Shown piece after piece: positions 8,165 through 19,458 of a stretch of 43,624 bases of DNA. A program made the position numbers and the translations under genes. Position 1 is the first letter of the stretch, and each line of letters begins with the position of its first letter. Location of the stretch: assembly GCA_903894145.1 (NCBI GenBank), contig CAITPB010000255.1, positions 1 through 43,624 of the forward strand. Direction: 5' to 3'. The notes under the pieces are model-generated. The model was not told the DNA's origin and did not search any database. It saw nothing but the letters and a program-made list of their open reading frames with translations. The DNA is from Candidatus Firestoneibacteriota bacterium. GTDB lineage: Bacteria; Oederibacteriota; D2-FULL-39-29; CAIOVX01.

Positions 8165-9673
8165 TTATTCTTTGACAAGCACAACATACCTGCTGGTCTC
8201 TTCCCGCTCAACAAGCATAAGAATTCCTGCTTTAAGGTCGGCATCTTCAATTGCTTTGTCGAACTCCGCCGCGCTCTTTACGCCTTTCCTGTCTACTTCC
8301 TTTATAATATCTCCTTCCGCTATCTCAGCGTTATCCGCTATGCTGCCGTCTTCCACGCCGGTAACCACGACGCCGTCGCCGCTCTTTAGGCCATACAGCT
8401 TTGCTGTTTTATCCGTAAGCGTCTTTACGGTCACGCCTATGCTCGAGGATTTCTTCGTGCCTTCTTCTTTTTTCACAACTCCGTTCTCACCGGCTGATTT
8501 CTCGCCCCAGGGCGCAAGAACTATTTTAATATCTTTTTCCTTGCCGCCGCGGTTGACGGTCATGACAACAGGGTCTCCGACTTCCTTCGAAGCCACAGCC
8601 CCCGCCAGCTGCTTGCCGTTGCTTATCTCTTTGCCGTCCAGCTTTACGACAACATCCCCGGAGAGCAGTCCCGCCGCCTTGCCAGGCCCTTTTTCATCAA
8701 CTTCCGGAATAAGAACGCCGCTCTGTATCCCCAGCTTCTTAGCGAGCTTCGTGTCAATGTCTTGAAGCCGTATGCCGACCCAGGGTGTCTCTGCCACGCT
8801 CTTTTTCCCTTTTATCAGGCTTTCAAGTATCTTCTTGATATCCTTTATGGGAATAGCAAATCCAAGCCCCATGTTTCCTACATTTCCGGTGCTAAAATCT
8901 CCGGCGATCGCCATATTTACCCCGATTACCTCGCCGCTTATATTGAGGAGCGGCCCGCCGGAATTTCCCGGATTAATAGCGGCGTCTGTCTGTATTATGT
9001 TAGGTATCCTCTTTATAGCCCCATTAAGCTCGGGATTATCAAAGAGCCTGCCCTTCGCGCTCACAATTCCCATCGTAACGGTATTTGAATAGCCGAAGGG
9101 GTTGCCGATAGCGATGACAATGTCGCCGACCAGCGTCTGATCGGAATCACCAAGCTCAGCCGCGCGGAATTTCTTGTCTGATTTTATCTTTACAACCGCG
9201 ACATCATGCCGCTTGTCGTACCCCTTGACCTCCGCGTCGTAGGTGGTTTCGTCAAACATAGTTACCTTCACGCTGTTCGCGTCCTCAATTACATGATAGT
9301 TGGTAATAACATACCCGTCAGCGGTTACCACGAACCCGCTTCCCATTCCCGAAGATTTATACTGCGGCATTTTTTGTCTCTTTTTCGGAGTGTCTTCGTC
9401 ATCACCGCCGTTATCGCCTTTGAAGAACTTTCTCAAGTCATTCGGGAAATCAAAATTGAAACCGTATTTCCCTCCGGAAGTCTTCTCTGAAGTTTTTTTC
9501 TCGACAACAATAAGCACAACCGACGGATTGACCTGTTTAGCTATCTCTCTCAGGTTGTCCTGCATTGCCTTGAGCTCGCCCGCTGCCTCAACCTTCGCCG
9601 AGACGGGAAGTGCCAGCCCGGCTGCCAGAACCGCGCCCGCAAGGCAAATCAACATTCTTTTTACGGCATTCAT
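8165..9673 (-). CDS. htrA: Periplasmic serine protease HtrA/DegP family, two PDZ domains
   Basis: GSGFVVTADGYVITNYHVIEDA, DAAINPGNSGGPLLNISGEVIGVN; two C-terminal PDZ regions. Start placed at MNAVKRM (9673) with RBS GGGAGG overlapping the upstream stop. Confidence 0.93.
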   Translation of the reverse strand: MNAVKRMLICLAGAVLAAGLALPVSAKVEAAGELKAMQDNLREIAKQVNPSVVLIVVEKKTSEKTSGGKYGFNFDFPNDLRKFFKGDNGGDDEDTPKKRQKMPQYKSSGMGSGFVVTADGYVITNYHVIEDANSVKVTMFDETTYDAEVKGYDKRHDVAVVKIKSDKKFRAAELGDSDQTLVGDIVIAIGNPFGYSNTVTMGIVSAKGRLFDNPELNGAIKRIPNIIQTDAAINPGNSGGPLLNISGEVIGVNMAIAGDFSTGNVGNMGLGFAIPIKDIKKILESLIKGKKSVAETPWVGIRLQDIDTKLAKKLGIQSGVLIPEVDEKGPGKAAGLLSGDVVVKLDGKEISNGKQLAGAVASKEVGDPVVMTVNRGGKEKDIKIVLAPWGEKSAGENGVVKKEEGTKKSSSIGVTVKTLTDKTAKLYGLKSGDGVVVTGVEDGSIADNAEIAEGDIIKEVDRKGVKSAAEFDKAIEDADLKAGILMLVEREETSRYVVLVKE

Positions 9674-9674
9674 G

Positions 9675-10379
9675 TCATTTCCCTCCCTGAATTGCGCCAT
9701 AAGCGGCATTGCCTGCCGTAAGAGTGTCCTCTTCAAGCTCAAATTCCAACCTTGCGCTTTTTGCGCCGCTGACGTAGCCGGCCTTCATTCCGTAGGGAGA
9801 ACCGTTCCTGACAGCCCCTACACTCTTCAAGTCGTCCATAAACATATCCATGCGGTTCGGGTTGAGAACGACCACATATCTTTTCGGCGTTATACCCGGG
9901 ATGTTGGACTGCGCGTTGTTGTCTGTCACGGCGGCCGACGCGGTATCATATTTTTTCCTGATCTGTTCTATTTTCAGACCGGCCTTTGCCATCTCTCCGG
10001 CGGGGATGACAACCTTTGTGACTGAGAGTTTTTCGCTGCCGGGCGTACCCGCGCGGAAGATCACGCCTCCTGCAATAAGGCCTATCAAAACCCCGGAAAC
10101 CAGCGCAGCTCCGTTGCGGAAAGTGAGAAACTGGCCAAACCACTTAACCGCAGACCGAGACGCGCCGTCAAGTTTTTCGTCCAGCCCCCGGTAAAATTCC
10201 TCCGGAACTTCCTCCTCAGCCAGGTTTGAGAGTACCGCGGAATTTTCCTCCATCTGCTTTAGCGCCAAGGAGCAATTCGAACACTTTAAAAGGTGCAGGC
10301 GCACGCTCTCTGCCGAGCCGCGGGAGAGCTCTTTGTCCATATATTCGCTCAACAACTTCCTGGTCTCGTTACAGTTCAT
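9675..10379 (-). CDS. Anti-sigma factor, zf-HC2 N-terminal domain, one TM helix, periplasmic domain
   Basis: MNCNETRKLLSEYMDKELS...HLLKCSNCSLAL (Hx3Cx2C), TM GAALVSGVLIGLIAGGVIF; immediately follows ECF sigma gene. Confidence 0.8.
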   Translation of the reverse strand: MNCNETRKLLSEYMDKELSRGSAESVRLHLLKCSNCSLALKQMEENSAVLSNLAEEEVPEEFYRGLDEKLDGASRSAVKWFGQFLTFRNGAALVSGVLIGLIAGGVIFRAGTPGSEKLSVTKVVIPAGEMAKAGLKIEQIRKKYDTASAAVTDNNAQSNIPGITPKRYVVVLNPNRMDMFMDDLKSVGAVRNGSPYGMKAGYVSGAKSARLEFELEEDTLTAGNAAYGAIQGGK

Positions 10380-10992
10380 ATTCTCTCACCCCCGGTTGTT
10401 TTCCGGTAAGCATCAGCCTGAGTTCTTGCCTTCCACGGGATAATCTTGATTTCACAGTGCCTATTGATACGCCTGTCATCCTTGCTATCTCCTCGTATTT
10501 GTAGCCTTCAATGTCGCGGAGAACCATCACTGCCCTGAAGGGATCATCGAGCCGCATAAGGGCGCTCCTGACCTGCCTGTCGCGCTCGGCAGACTCCACA
10601 ATCTCCTCCGGACCGCAGGTCAGCTTGCGCTTGTCCTGCGAGACATCATCCAAAATCTCTCCGGCATTCGAGAGGCAGTCGCTTTTCCTTGAACGCAGCC
10701 GGTTCAAGCTGGTATTCACCGTTATCTTTCTGAGCCAGTATTTAAACGGAACCTCTCCGCGATACTGCCGTATTTTGGTAAAGGACTTTACAAAAGCGTC
10801 CTGCGCTGCTTCGAGCGCGTCCTCGCGGTTTCCCAGAATACGGAACGCGGCGGAGAACGCCAGGCCGCTGTAGAGCTTCACAAGAGCGTGAAAGGCCTCG
10901 CGGTCCTTTGAACGCTTTACCTTTTGGACAAGCCCCTTTTCGTAATTTGCCGAGGCTTCCTCAAGTATGTCCTGCTTTTTTTCTGCCGTCAA
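10369..10992 (-). CDS. ECF-type RNA polymerase sigma factor
   Basis: GNREDALEAAQDAFVKSFTKIRQYRGEVPFKYWLRKITVNTSLNRLRSRK and PFRAVMVLRDIEGYKYEEIARMTGVSIGTVKSRLSRGRQELR (sigma-70 regions 2 and 4). Confidence 0.93.
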   Translation of the reverse strand: MTAEKKQDILEEASANYEKGLVQKVKRSKDREAFHALVKLYSGLAFSAAFRILGNREDALEAAQDAFVKSFTKIRQYRGEVPFKYWLRKITVNTSLNRLRSRKSDCLSNAGEILDDVSQDKRKLTCGPEEIVESAERDRQVRSALMRLDDPFRAVMVLRDIEGYKYEEIARMTGVSIGTVKSRLSRGRQELRLMLTGKQPGVREYEL

Positions 10993-11918
10993 AATATCTT
11001 AAACCTCGGGAGGGGCCAGAGCCGGATCAGCGGCGTTCCTACTATATCCTTTGAAGAGACAAATCCCCAAAACCTTGAATCATCGCTCTCATCCCTGTTG
11101 TCGCCCATCATAAAATAGGCGTTGTATTTGACTTTGACCGGGCCGAAATTCTTAGGAAGGAGGGGCTGATGCCCGCCGTATTCAGTCTCCCTGATTTTCT
11201 TCAATTCCTCGGGCAGTATGTTCCCGTACACCCGCTGTATGAACCATTTCTGCTCGTCAGTCTTTCCGGGCGCAACGTTTGCGCCGTTTAAAAAGACTTC
11301 CCCGTTCTTTATCTCAAAAACGTCGTCCTTCTTCGGCACGATGACCGGCCCGAAAACATCCCTGTTGCCGTAGTAAGAATAATAGGGGGAACCTTTTTTT
11401 ATGATATTCTTGCCGTCAAAATACTGAACATACTCCTCTTCCTGCTTTACGCCGTTAACAAAGAGGGCCTTATCCTTGAGTTCAATCGTGTCTCCGGGCA
11501 GCCCGACACACCTTTTCACAAAATCCCTCTTTGCCCTTGTGGCCTTAATTTCTCCGGTTGACCGGTCATTCAAAACATAATGCTCCTGCCCGTTTTCATC
11601 TTTCTGCTTAACGGGGTTCAGTTCATGGTGAAAGAAAATAATAATATCGCCGTGTTTAAGCTCCCTTACCGGCAAAACCTTGGTGTCCGTGAAAGGCAGG
11701 CGAGTTCCCAGCACAAACTTGTTTGCAAACAGGTAATCCCCTACCAGAAGCGTTGACTCCATTGACCCGGAAGGTATGCTGTAAGCGGAAACCACAAAAT
11801 ACCTGATCAGGAGTGCTACTACCACCGCCCAAACAATGTCTTTTGTGTGCTGTTTAAGCACTCCTTTAACAGTATCCGGCGTCTGAGCCTTATCTTTAGT
11901 TTTTATTTCTTCGGACAT
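10989..11918 (-). CDS. lepB: Signal peptidase I
   Basis: SIPSGSMESTLLVGDYLFANKF (Ser), RDFVKRCVGLPGDTIELKDKALFVNG (Lys), MMGDNRDESDDSRFWGFV. Start at MSEEIKTK preferred (RBS GGAAGG). Confidence 0.95.
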   Translation of the reverse strand: MSEEIKTKDKAQTPDTVKGVLKQHTKDIVWAVVVALLIRYFVVSAYSIPSGSMESTLLVGDYLFANKFVLGTRLPFTDTKVLPVRELKHGDIIIFFHHELNPVKQKDENGQEHYVLNDRSTGEIKATRAKRDFVKRCVGLPGDTIELKDKALFVNGVKQEEEYVQYFDGKNIIKKGSPYYSYYGNRDVFGPVIVPKKDDVFEIKNGEVFLNGANVAPGKTDEQKWFIQRVYGNILPEELKKIRETEYGGHQPLLPKNFGPVKVKYNAYFMMGDNRDESDDSRFWGFVSSKDIVGTPLIRLWPLPRFKIF

Positions 11919-12042
11919 TTGACCTTCCTTTCCGTATTGACACGGATAGCCGCGAGTTTGTTCCATACGTCCCTATCAAACCAGAAATAGCCTTAATATT
12001 CAAGTATTCATTGGGAAACAAGCCTATCGGGGAAAACCGCTT

Positions 12043-12450
12043 TCAACGGTGCGGAGCAAACAAATTGAAAGGAAAATACGGAATATTCCGGAGAATCATA
12101 AAGACCAGAGCCAAAGCCGGGAGGATAATAAAGAACCTCGGGCTAAACCTTACTTCCGGAAGAATTTTCCTGCCTGAATAACCGTTAATCAGCAATGCCG
12201 CGGAGGCGTAGAAAAGCAAAATTATCCCGGGCAGAACGAACAGGTTCATCGAAAGAGATTCAACCGGCTTTCCGCGGGAAATAAGCCAGACAGCCCTCGT
12301 TCCTCCGCAACTGAAGCAGAAAAAACCGGTAAACCTGTGAAACAAACATGGCGGGAGAGAATCAAAATAAACCCTTGGGGTAATTACGGACAAAAGAAGC
12401 GCTGCAGCCGGCGCAGCAAAAAGAGTCCACCCTAGCGCCCGTTTGTTCAT
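12043..12450 (-). CDS. DUF2752 membrane protein
   Basis: CLFHRFTGFFCFSCGGTRAVWLISRGKPVESLSMN, matching the characteristic GxxCxxCGGTRA DUF2752 signature. Confidence 0.8.
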   Translation of the reverse strand: MNKRALGWTLFAAPAAALLLSVITPRVYFDSLPPCLFHRFTGFFCFSCGGTRAVWLISRGKPVESLSMNLFVLPGIILLFYASAALLINGYSGRKILPEVRFSPRFFIILPALALVFMILRNIPYFPFNLFAPHR

Positions 12451-12453
12451 CTC

Positions 12454-12984
12454 TTAGTCCATCAGCTCGGAAGTCATCTCGGCTAATAGCCGGTCTTTCT
12501 CTTCCGCGGACAGAATTTCAGACATGTTAGAAGCGTCAGAGCCGATTTGGTATTCTTCTATGGCTGTTGCAAACCACTCCGGGTTAGAACTCATCTTCCC
12601 TATAATCGCTTCGAGGCTGGCAGTGCTTGCCTTCCTGACTCTCACAGCGCGGCTAATTCTGCCGGCAGCCAGCGGAGCAAGAATCATCAAAAGAAGCAGG
12701 ATAACGGAAACAGACGCGGTAAGCGGCTTCCGCAGGAAGTCATACCAGGGTGAAGGTACAGACATTTTTTCGCGGAGTCTCGGCAGATAACCAGCCCAGA
12801 ACTCTTTTCCCGGATCTGAAACTCCGATAGTTCCCGCCGTATCTATCAATTCGCGGTAGAATTTTAATTCAGCCGCGCACTCCGCGCAGGAAGCCAGATG
12901 AGACTTCACTTTTGCGGCGGTTTTTTCTTCGAGGCACCCTTCGGCGTACTCCTCGATGTATTTGCCTGCCATTTTACAGTTCAT
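12454..12984 (-). CDS. Anti-sigma factor, zf-HC2 family
   Basis: MNCKMAGKYIEEYAEGCLEEKTAAKVKSHLASCAECAAEL (Hx3Cx2C), single TM helix; overlaps preceding ECF sigma gene. Confidence 0.8.
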   Translation of the reverse strand: MNCKMAGKYIEEYAEGCLEEKTAAKVKSHLASCAECAAELKFYRELIDTAGTIGVSDPGKEFWAGYLPRLREKMSVPSPWYDFLRKPLTASVSVILLLLMILAPLAAGRISRAVRVRKASTASLEAIIGKMSSNPEWFATAIEEYQIGSDASNMSEILSAEEKDRLLAEMTSELMD

Positions 12985-13546
12985 ATTTTGTCCTCATGCC
13001 CTTTTTTATCTTCTGCACCGCGTTGAAGAAGTTGGCTTTGGCGCCGCCGGTGGTGAGGCCGGTGGCCTGGGCGATTTCTTCGAATTTCATTTCATCGTAT
13101 ATCCTCATTACAAAGACGGCTCTCTGCTGGCGCGGAAGCGCGCACATCATTTCTTTCACGGCTTTTTTTAGCTGGTCCTTCTCTACGGACTCCTCACCCT
13201 GGCCTGCAGAGGAATCGCGAAGTTCAGCGGCCGAATCCAGCGGCTCCGTAAACCTGGCTGCTTTCTTCCTGGTCATACACACATTAAAAGTAATCCTGTA
13301 AAGCCAGGTAAAAAAATACTTTCTCTCTTTTAATTTCCTGAGCGCCTTGTAAGCTTTTATAAAAGCTTCCTGAGAAGCTTCCTCTGCATCGTGATGGTTT
13401 CCGAGAACGCGCAGGGCCAGGAAATATATTTTTTCTTTGTGCTTAAATACCAATCTGTTAAAAGCCTCTTCTTTACCCTGCAGGAAAAGCCCAATTAATT
13501 CAGCGTCTTCCTGCCCGCTATTTCCCTTCACTACTTCATTAGACAT
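12974..13546 (-). CDS. ECF-type RNA polymerase sigma factor
   Basis: GNHHDAEEASQEAFIKAYKALRKLKERKYFFTWLYRITFNVCMTRKK and RQQRAVFVMRIYDEMKFEEIAQATGLTTGGAKANFFNAVQKIKK. Confidence 0.92.
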   Translation of the reverse strand: MSNEVVKGNSGQEDAELIGLFLQGKEEAFNRLVFKHKEKIYFLALRVLGNHHDAEEASQEAFIKAYKALRKLKERKYFFTWLYRITFNVCMTRKKAARFTEPLDSAAELRDSSAGQGEESVEKDQLKKAVKEMMCALPRQQRAVFVMRIYDEMKFEEIAQATGLTTGGAKANFFNAVQKIKKGMRTKYEL

Positions 13547-13586
13547 CTTGCTCCGCCAAATGGTTCAAATGACGCTCACACGCCCA

Positions 13587-13615
13587 ATTATAGCCATAGA
13601 ACATGGAAATAACAA
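13587..13615 (-). promoter_or_regulatory. Candidate sigma-70 promoter for the second ECF sigma operon
   Basis: Minus strand TTGTTA-17 nt-TATAAT (-35 at 13615-13610, -10 at 13592-13587), 40 nt upstream of the ATG. Confidence 0.6.
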
Positions 13616-13633
13616 GGAATGATGAGCCTTCCT

Positions 13634-14500
13634 TCAATTGAGCTTTGCGAAAAGCGAAACGTAATGAGTATTCCCGAGCATGTCATTGAGTTTCGCGCCG
13701 TAGGTTAACGAGAAAGCGGAGACATTCAACTCAAGGCCGAAAGAGACGCAGTTTAGCAATCCATACTGGGCAGCAGTGTCGTATCTGTATCCAAACATCA
13801 GGGCAAGGAATTCTTCAGGTTTTACTGAAATGCCCGCGGAATAAACCGGTGAATATTCATTACTGAGTTCGGCGTCAATATCTGCCTTAAAACCGGAGGC
13901 AGAAACACCCAGCCCCGCGCGCAGCATTTCAGGCAGCCCCGGATAAGTGCCGGCATTTACAAGACAGGCGCCGAAAGAAATATTGTCCGAGAGCTGCACA
14001 AACCCCGAAACATCATAGAGGACGTGAAAAGAACAACTTTCGTCCAGATTTTCATAAGGGAATTTGATATTCAGCCCGGCCGCGGCTGTTTTGGAGAGGC
14101 CCTGCGCTATCGACAGCACCGGTACAGCTTGAAACGGAGAAAAGCCCCCCTCGGAAACCCCGAATCCGTCCCTCCTTTCCTGCGTGCCGGTCCAGAGATA
14201 CATAGCTGAGATGCCGAGCGCGGATGAGTTCCCCATTTGTCTCATTGCCGTGACAGTCTCATACCTTGCCCCTGCGAAGTATTCGGTGTGTGAAAAATTA
14301 AGAAATGTTCCGCTGGACCAACATAGACTTGAAGGCGAGAAGAATACCGTATCCGGCTCTCCCGGCAGTCCTGTCAAAGCGCCTCCCATGGCCGCGTATC
14401 TCGAGCCGGGAAAGACTTCCATGAACGCCAGTTCAGTCGTTCCGGCAGCACTGGATGCAAACCGGAGAAGAAGCACAAAAAATATAATTGCCTGCCTCAT
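13634..14500 (-). CDS. PorV/PorQ-like outer membrane beta-barrel protein
   Basis: Signal peptide, then LAFMEVFPGSRYAAMGGALTGLPGEPDTVFFSPSSL (PorV/UPF0164-like start), beta-rich body. Confidence 0.65.
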   Translation of the reverse strand: MRQAIIFFVLLLRFASSAAGTTELAFMEVFPGSRYAAMGGALTGLPGEPDTVFFSPSSLCWSSGTFLNFSHTEYFAGARYETVTAMRQMGNSSALGISAMYLWTGTQERRDGFGVSEGGFSPFQAVPVLSIAQGLSKTAAAGLNIKFPYENLDESCSFHVLYDVSGFVQLSDNISFGACLVNAGTYPGLPEMLRAGLGVSASGFKADIDAELSNEYSPVYSAGISVKPEEFLALMFGYRYDTAAQYGLLNCVSFGLELNVSAFSLTYGAKLNDMLGNTHYVSLFAKLN

Positions 14501-14521
14501 ATATGAAACCCCCTAAAATAA

Positions 14522-14546
14522 ACGCGGGCGCCTTAAGGCACCCGTT
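14522..14546 (-). terminator. Probable terminator downstream of ligA
   Basis: Minus strand CGGGTGCC-TTAA-GGCGCCCG followed by CGTTTATTTT; T-tract imperfect. Confidence 0.55.
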
Positions 14547-14574
14547 AGATTTCCTCTATGACTCGGAGCGTGCA

Positions 14575-16599
<2,025 letters not shown>

Positions 16600-16740
16600 C
16601 TACTGAAAAATGATCAAAGGATTAGAAGAAAATATTACGCGGATTAATAGCGTGCAGATGTGAAAGACTGTAAAGTATCAGACAATAACAAGAAAATATT
16701 TCCACCGGAGTAATTAGCCATTAGTTATCAGCACGTGCTC

Positions 16741-18312
16741 TTAGCCGTATACTTTATAATCTATCTCCGGAAAGATATTATCCTTATATTCTATCTCCGA
16801 CAGATAGGTTTGGTCTATCTTTCCGCTGCTTAAACTGTCATAGAGCCGCGTGAACCTGACGATATGCTCCTTCGTGCGGCGCACGGCGTAATTGACATTT
16901 GTGCCGGTTTTCATTATAAAGGCCCAGTCCGAAGACTGCGCGAGCAGAAGTTCCCTCGCCGCCTGGTTGAGCGCGCGCCTTTCAAGGTCGCCCGGAGAAT
17001 TAAATTTCTCCGCTAGCTCGCACATCCTGTCAGCCGCTTTGTGAAGGTGCCTGTAAACCCAGTCGTTCCCGCCTTCCAGCCAGACCTCGTGATAGCCCTT
17101 GTAGCCCCAGCTGGATTCGCAGGGAGCAGAGACCTGGTTTACGGGATACTCCGCGAGATATTCCGACGGGGTTATCATTTTGATTATATCCTGGTCATAA
17201 TGCATCTTTCTGAAGAGGAAGTTCAGGAAATCAGGCCCCTCATACCACCAGTGACCGTAAAGCTCGGCGTCGTAAGGTGAAATTATTATAGGTTTTCTGT
17301 CCATGCCCGAAGCAAGCCATTCAATCTGCTTCCCGCGGTTAAACAGGAAGTTGCCCGCGTGCTCGGCGCTTCTCTCAAGGGCGAACTGCGGATCGTAAGG
17401 CTCCTTGTGCGCGGTCTCACCGGTTATCTTGTAATATTTAACCCCGGTAAAGGTCCTGGTCCCGTTTGAATTGATGTAGGGTTTTATGTACTCATACTCA
17501 AGGTCAAAGCCGACATCGCGGTAGAAGTCCCGGTAGTTGGTGTCTCCGGGATAACCTTCCTTCGCGCTCCAGACCTGCTTGCTCGATTCCACGTCCCTCC
17601 CGAAGGCCGCAACTCCCGACGGGCAAAAGACCGGCGCGAAGATGCCGTACTTCGGGCGCGGCACTCCATACATTATGCCGTGCGTATCAACAAAGAAGAA
17701 TTTAATCCCGTGGTCTTTTAGCGTGTAGTCAACTCCCGGAAAATACGCGCACTCGGCAAGCCAGATGCCGTTAGGTTTCCTTCCCAGGTGTTTTTCGTGC
17801 GTGTCCACGGCAACCTTTATCTGGGCGTTGATGGCCTTCTGGTTTATCATCAGCGGCAGGTACCCGTGCGTGGCGCAGCAGGTGATAATTTCAAGTTTTC
17901 CGGCGTCCTGAACCTTTCTGAACGCGTTGACAAGGTTCTTGCCGTAACGAAGGAAATAATCACGCGCCTCAACGAACTTCCAGTTATACATATCGGCGGA
18001 TTTTTTAAACTCCTCCTGATACTCAGTCCTCTTCTTCTCTTTTGACGTAAGATCTATCAGTTTTTCTATATAGTTCAGGGCCCGGTCCTGAAGCAGCGGG
18101 TCTGAAAGCATCGACAGCAATGGAGGGGTAAGCGACATCGTAACCCTGAAATCTACTCCGTCCTTGAGCAATCTTTCATAAACAAGTAGGAGCGGGATAT
18201 AGGTCTCAAAGATTGCTTCGTACAGCCAGTCTTCTTCAAGGAAATCCGCGTGTTCAGGATGCCTGACATACGGCAGGTGGGCGTGGAGGACAACTGACAG
18301 GTAGCCTTTCAT
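16741..18312 (-). CDS. Glycoside hydrolase family 57 / DUF1957, probable 1,4-alpha-glucan branching enzyme
   Basis: MKGYLSVVLHAHLPYVRHPEHADFLEEDWLYEAI, WLAECAYFPG, SPYDAELYGHWWYEGPDFLNFL. Confidence 0.9.
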   Translation of the reverse strand: MKGYLSVVLHAHLPYVRHPEHADFLEEDWLYEAIFETYIPLLLVYERLLKDGVDFRVTMSLTPPLLSMLSDPLLQDRALNYIEKLIDLTSKEKKRTEYQEEFKKSADMYNWKFVEARDYFLRYGKNLVNAFRKVQDAGKLEIITCCATHGYLPLMINQKAINAQIKVAVDTHEKHLGRKPNGIWLAECAYFPGVDYTLKDHGIKFFFVDTHGIMYGVPRPKYGIFAPVFCPSGVAAFGRDVESSKQVWSAKEGYPGDTNYRDFYRDVGFDLEYEYIKPYINSNGTRTFTGVKYYKITGETAHKEPYDPQFALERSAEHAGNFLFNRGKQIEWLASGMDRKPIIISPYDAELYGHWWYEGPDFLNFLFRKMHYDQDIIKMITPSEYLAEYPVNQVSAPCESSWGYKGYHEVWLEGGNDWVYRHLHKAADRMCELAEKFNSPGDLERRALNQAARELLLAQSSDWAFIMKTGTNVNYAVRRTKEHIVRFTRLYDSLSSGKIDQTYLSEIEYKDNIFPEIDYKVYG

Positions 18313-19449
18313 TTATTTGCCCTCCTTTGTACATTTTGAAACATCAATTGTGAAGGCTTTCGTGAATTTTCCATCCGCGGACCTGGCCTCTATGGCAACA
18401 AGATGTTCGCCTTCATTTAAGTTGAACCTTGTACCGAAAGTTCCGTCGCCCGCGAGTTTAACGGGCTTGCCGTTCATAGTCACGGAAGCGTCGGGCTCGG
18501 TAGCCCCGTAAATAATTATCTCGGTTCCTACGCGAAACCAGAAAATAGGAGTTTTCTCCTTGCCGCTTCCCGGGCTGGACCAGCTCGAAAGCCAGCCTGA
18601 TGAACCGCCGTGAACTCTCTCGGAACCGCCCATAGTGTTTAGAGTTCCTGCCGCGGCGGCTGTCCCGGATTCCGCCGCGTTTTCGTTCCAGTCACCCTGC
18701 ATATGCCATTCTTTGGGATAGGCCCTTTTCATCAATTCTTCCGAGATAACCCATTCTTCATCCATAACCGAAGCGATGCAGTCGGCGGGAGTTTTTATGG
18801 TATTTGACCTCGCGTACGGAATAAATCTTCCGTCATGAAGAAACATTCCTATCTCCGCCAGCCAGCGCCTGTTTGGGTCTCCCGCGTGCAGGTACCAGGA
18901 CGACGCGCCTTCCGAGATCCTTACATCAAAATATCTGTTGGCGTTCCTGCCGTCAAAAATAACATTTGTAACATCATAGACGCGCAGCATAACGGTTCCG
19001 GAATTAAAACTTTCGCCGAGCCTTTCTTTCATTGAGGCGACGGAATCCCGGGTTACCTCCCAGTAAGTGAAGAGCCAGTGGGAATCCCTGGCCAGAAGAA
19101 CAATACAGGTTTCGTTGTAAAAAGACGGAAAAAGCGCGTTATAGTCTTCATCAGGTATGAAAACAGAGAAAGGCTTTTCTGTTAATATTTTGGAAGGCAA
19201 ATCCTGCTTTTCTTCCTGCTTTTGCTTTGACTCCGCAGGCTTCGCCGGCTGCGAGGGAACAGCCGTTTCGGGGTCTTTCTTAACAACCGGTTTCACGGGC
19301 AGCAACGGTTTATTCTTTGAGAGCTTCGCCCTTGCTTTCGCAAGCGGGCCCGCTGCCGGCTTCTTCACCTTCTTTCCGGAAGAAAGTTTTATTGTGTCGT
19401 CGCCCGAGGCGCCGGGAGGTCTTTTAGGATTTTTACTGATTGGCCCCAT
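18313..19449 (-). CDS. DUF4912 domain protein
   Basis: CIVLLARDSHWLFTYWEVTRDSV...LRVYDVTNVIFDGRNANRYFDVRISEGASSWYLHAGDPNRRWLAEIG; overlaps/abuts GH57 gene. Confidence 0.8.
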   Translation of the reverse strand: MGPISKNPKRPPGASGDDTIKLSSGKKVKKPAAGPLAKARAKLSKNKPLLPVKPVVKKDPETAVPSQPAKPAESKQKQEEKQDLPSKILTEKPFSVFIPDEDYNALFPSFYNETCIVLLARDSHWLFTYWEVTRDSVASMKERLGESFNSGTVMLRVYDVTNVIFDGRNANRYFDVRISEGASSWYLHAGDPNRRWLAEIGMFLHDGRFIPYARSNTIKTPADCIASVMDEEWVISEELMKRAYPKEWHMQGDWNENAAESGTAAAAGTLNTMGGSERVHGGSSGWLSSWSSPGSGKEKTPIFWFRVGTEIIIYGATEPDASVTMNGKPVKLAGDGTFGTRFNLNEGEHLVAIEARSADGKFTKAFTIDVSKCTKEGK

Positions 19450-19458
19450 AATTTCTCC

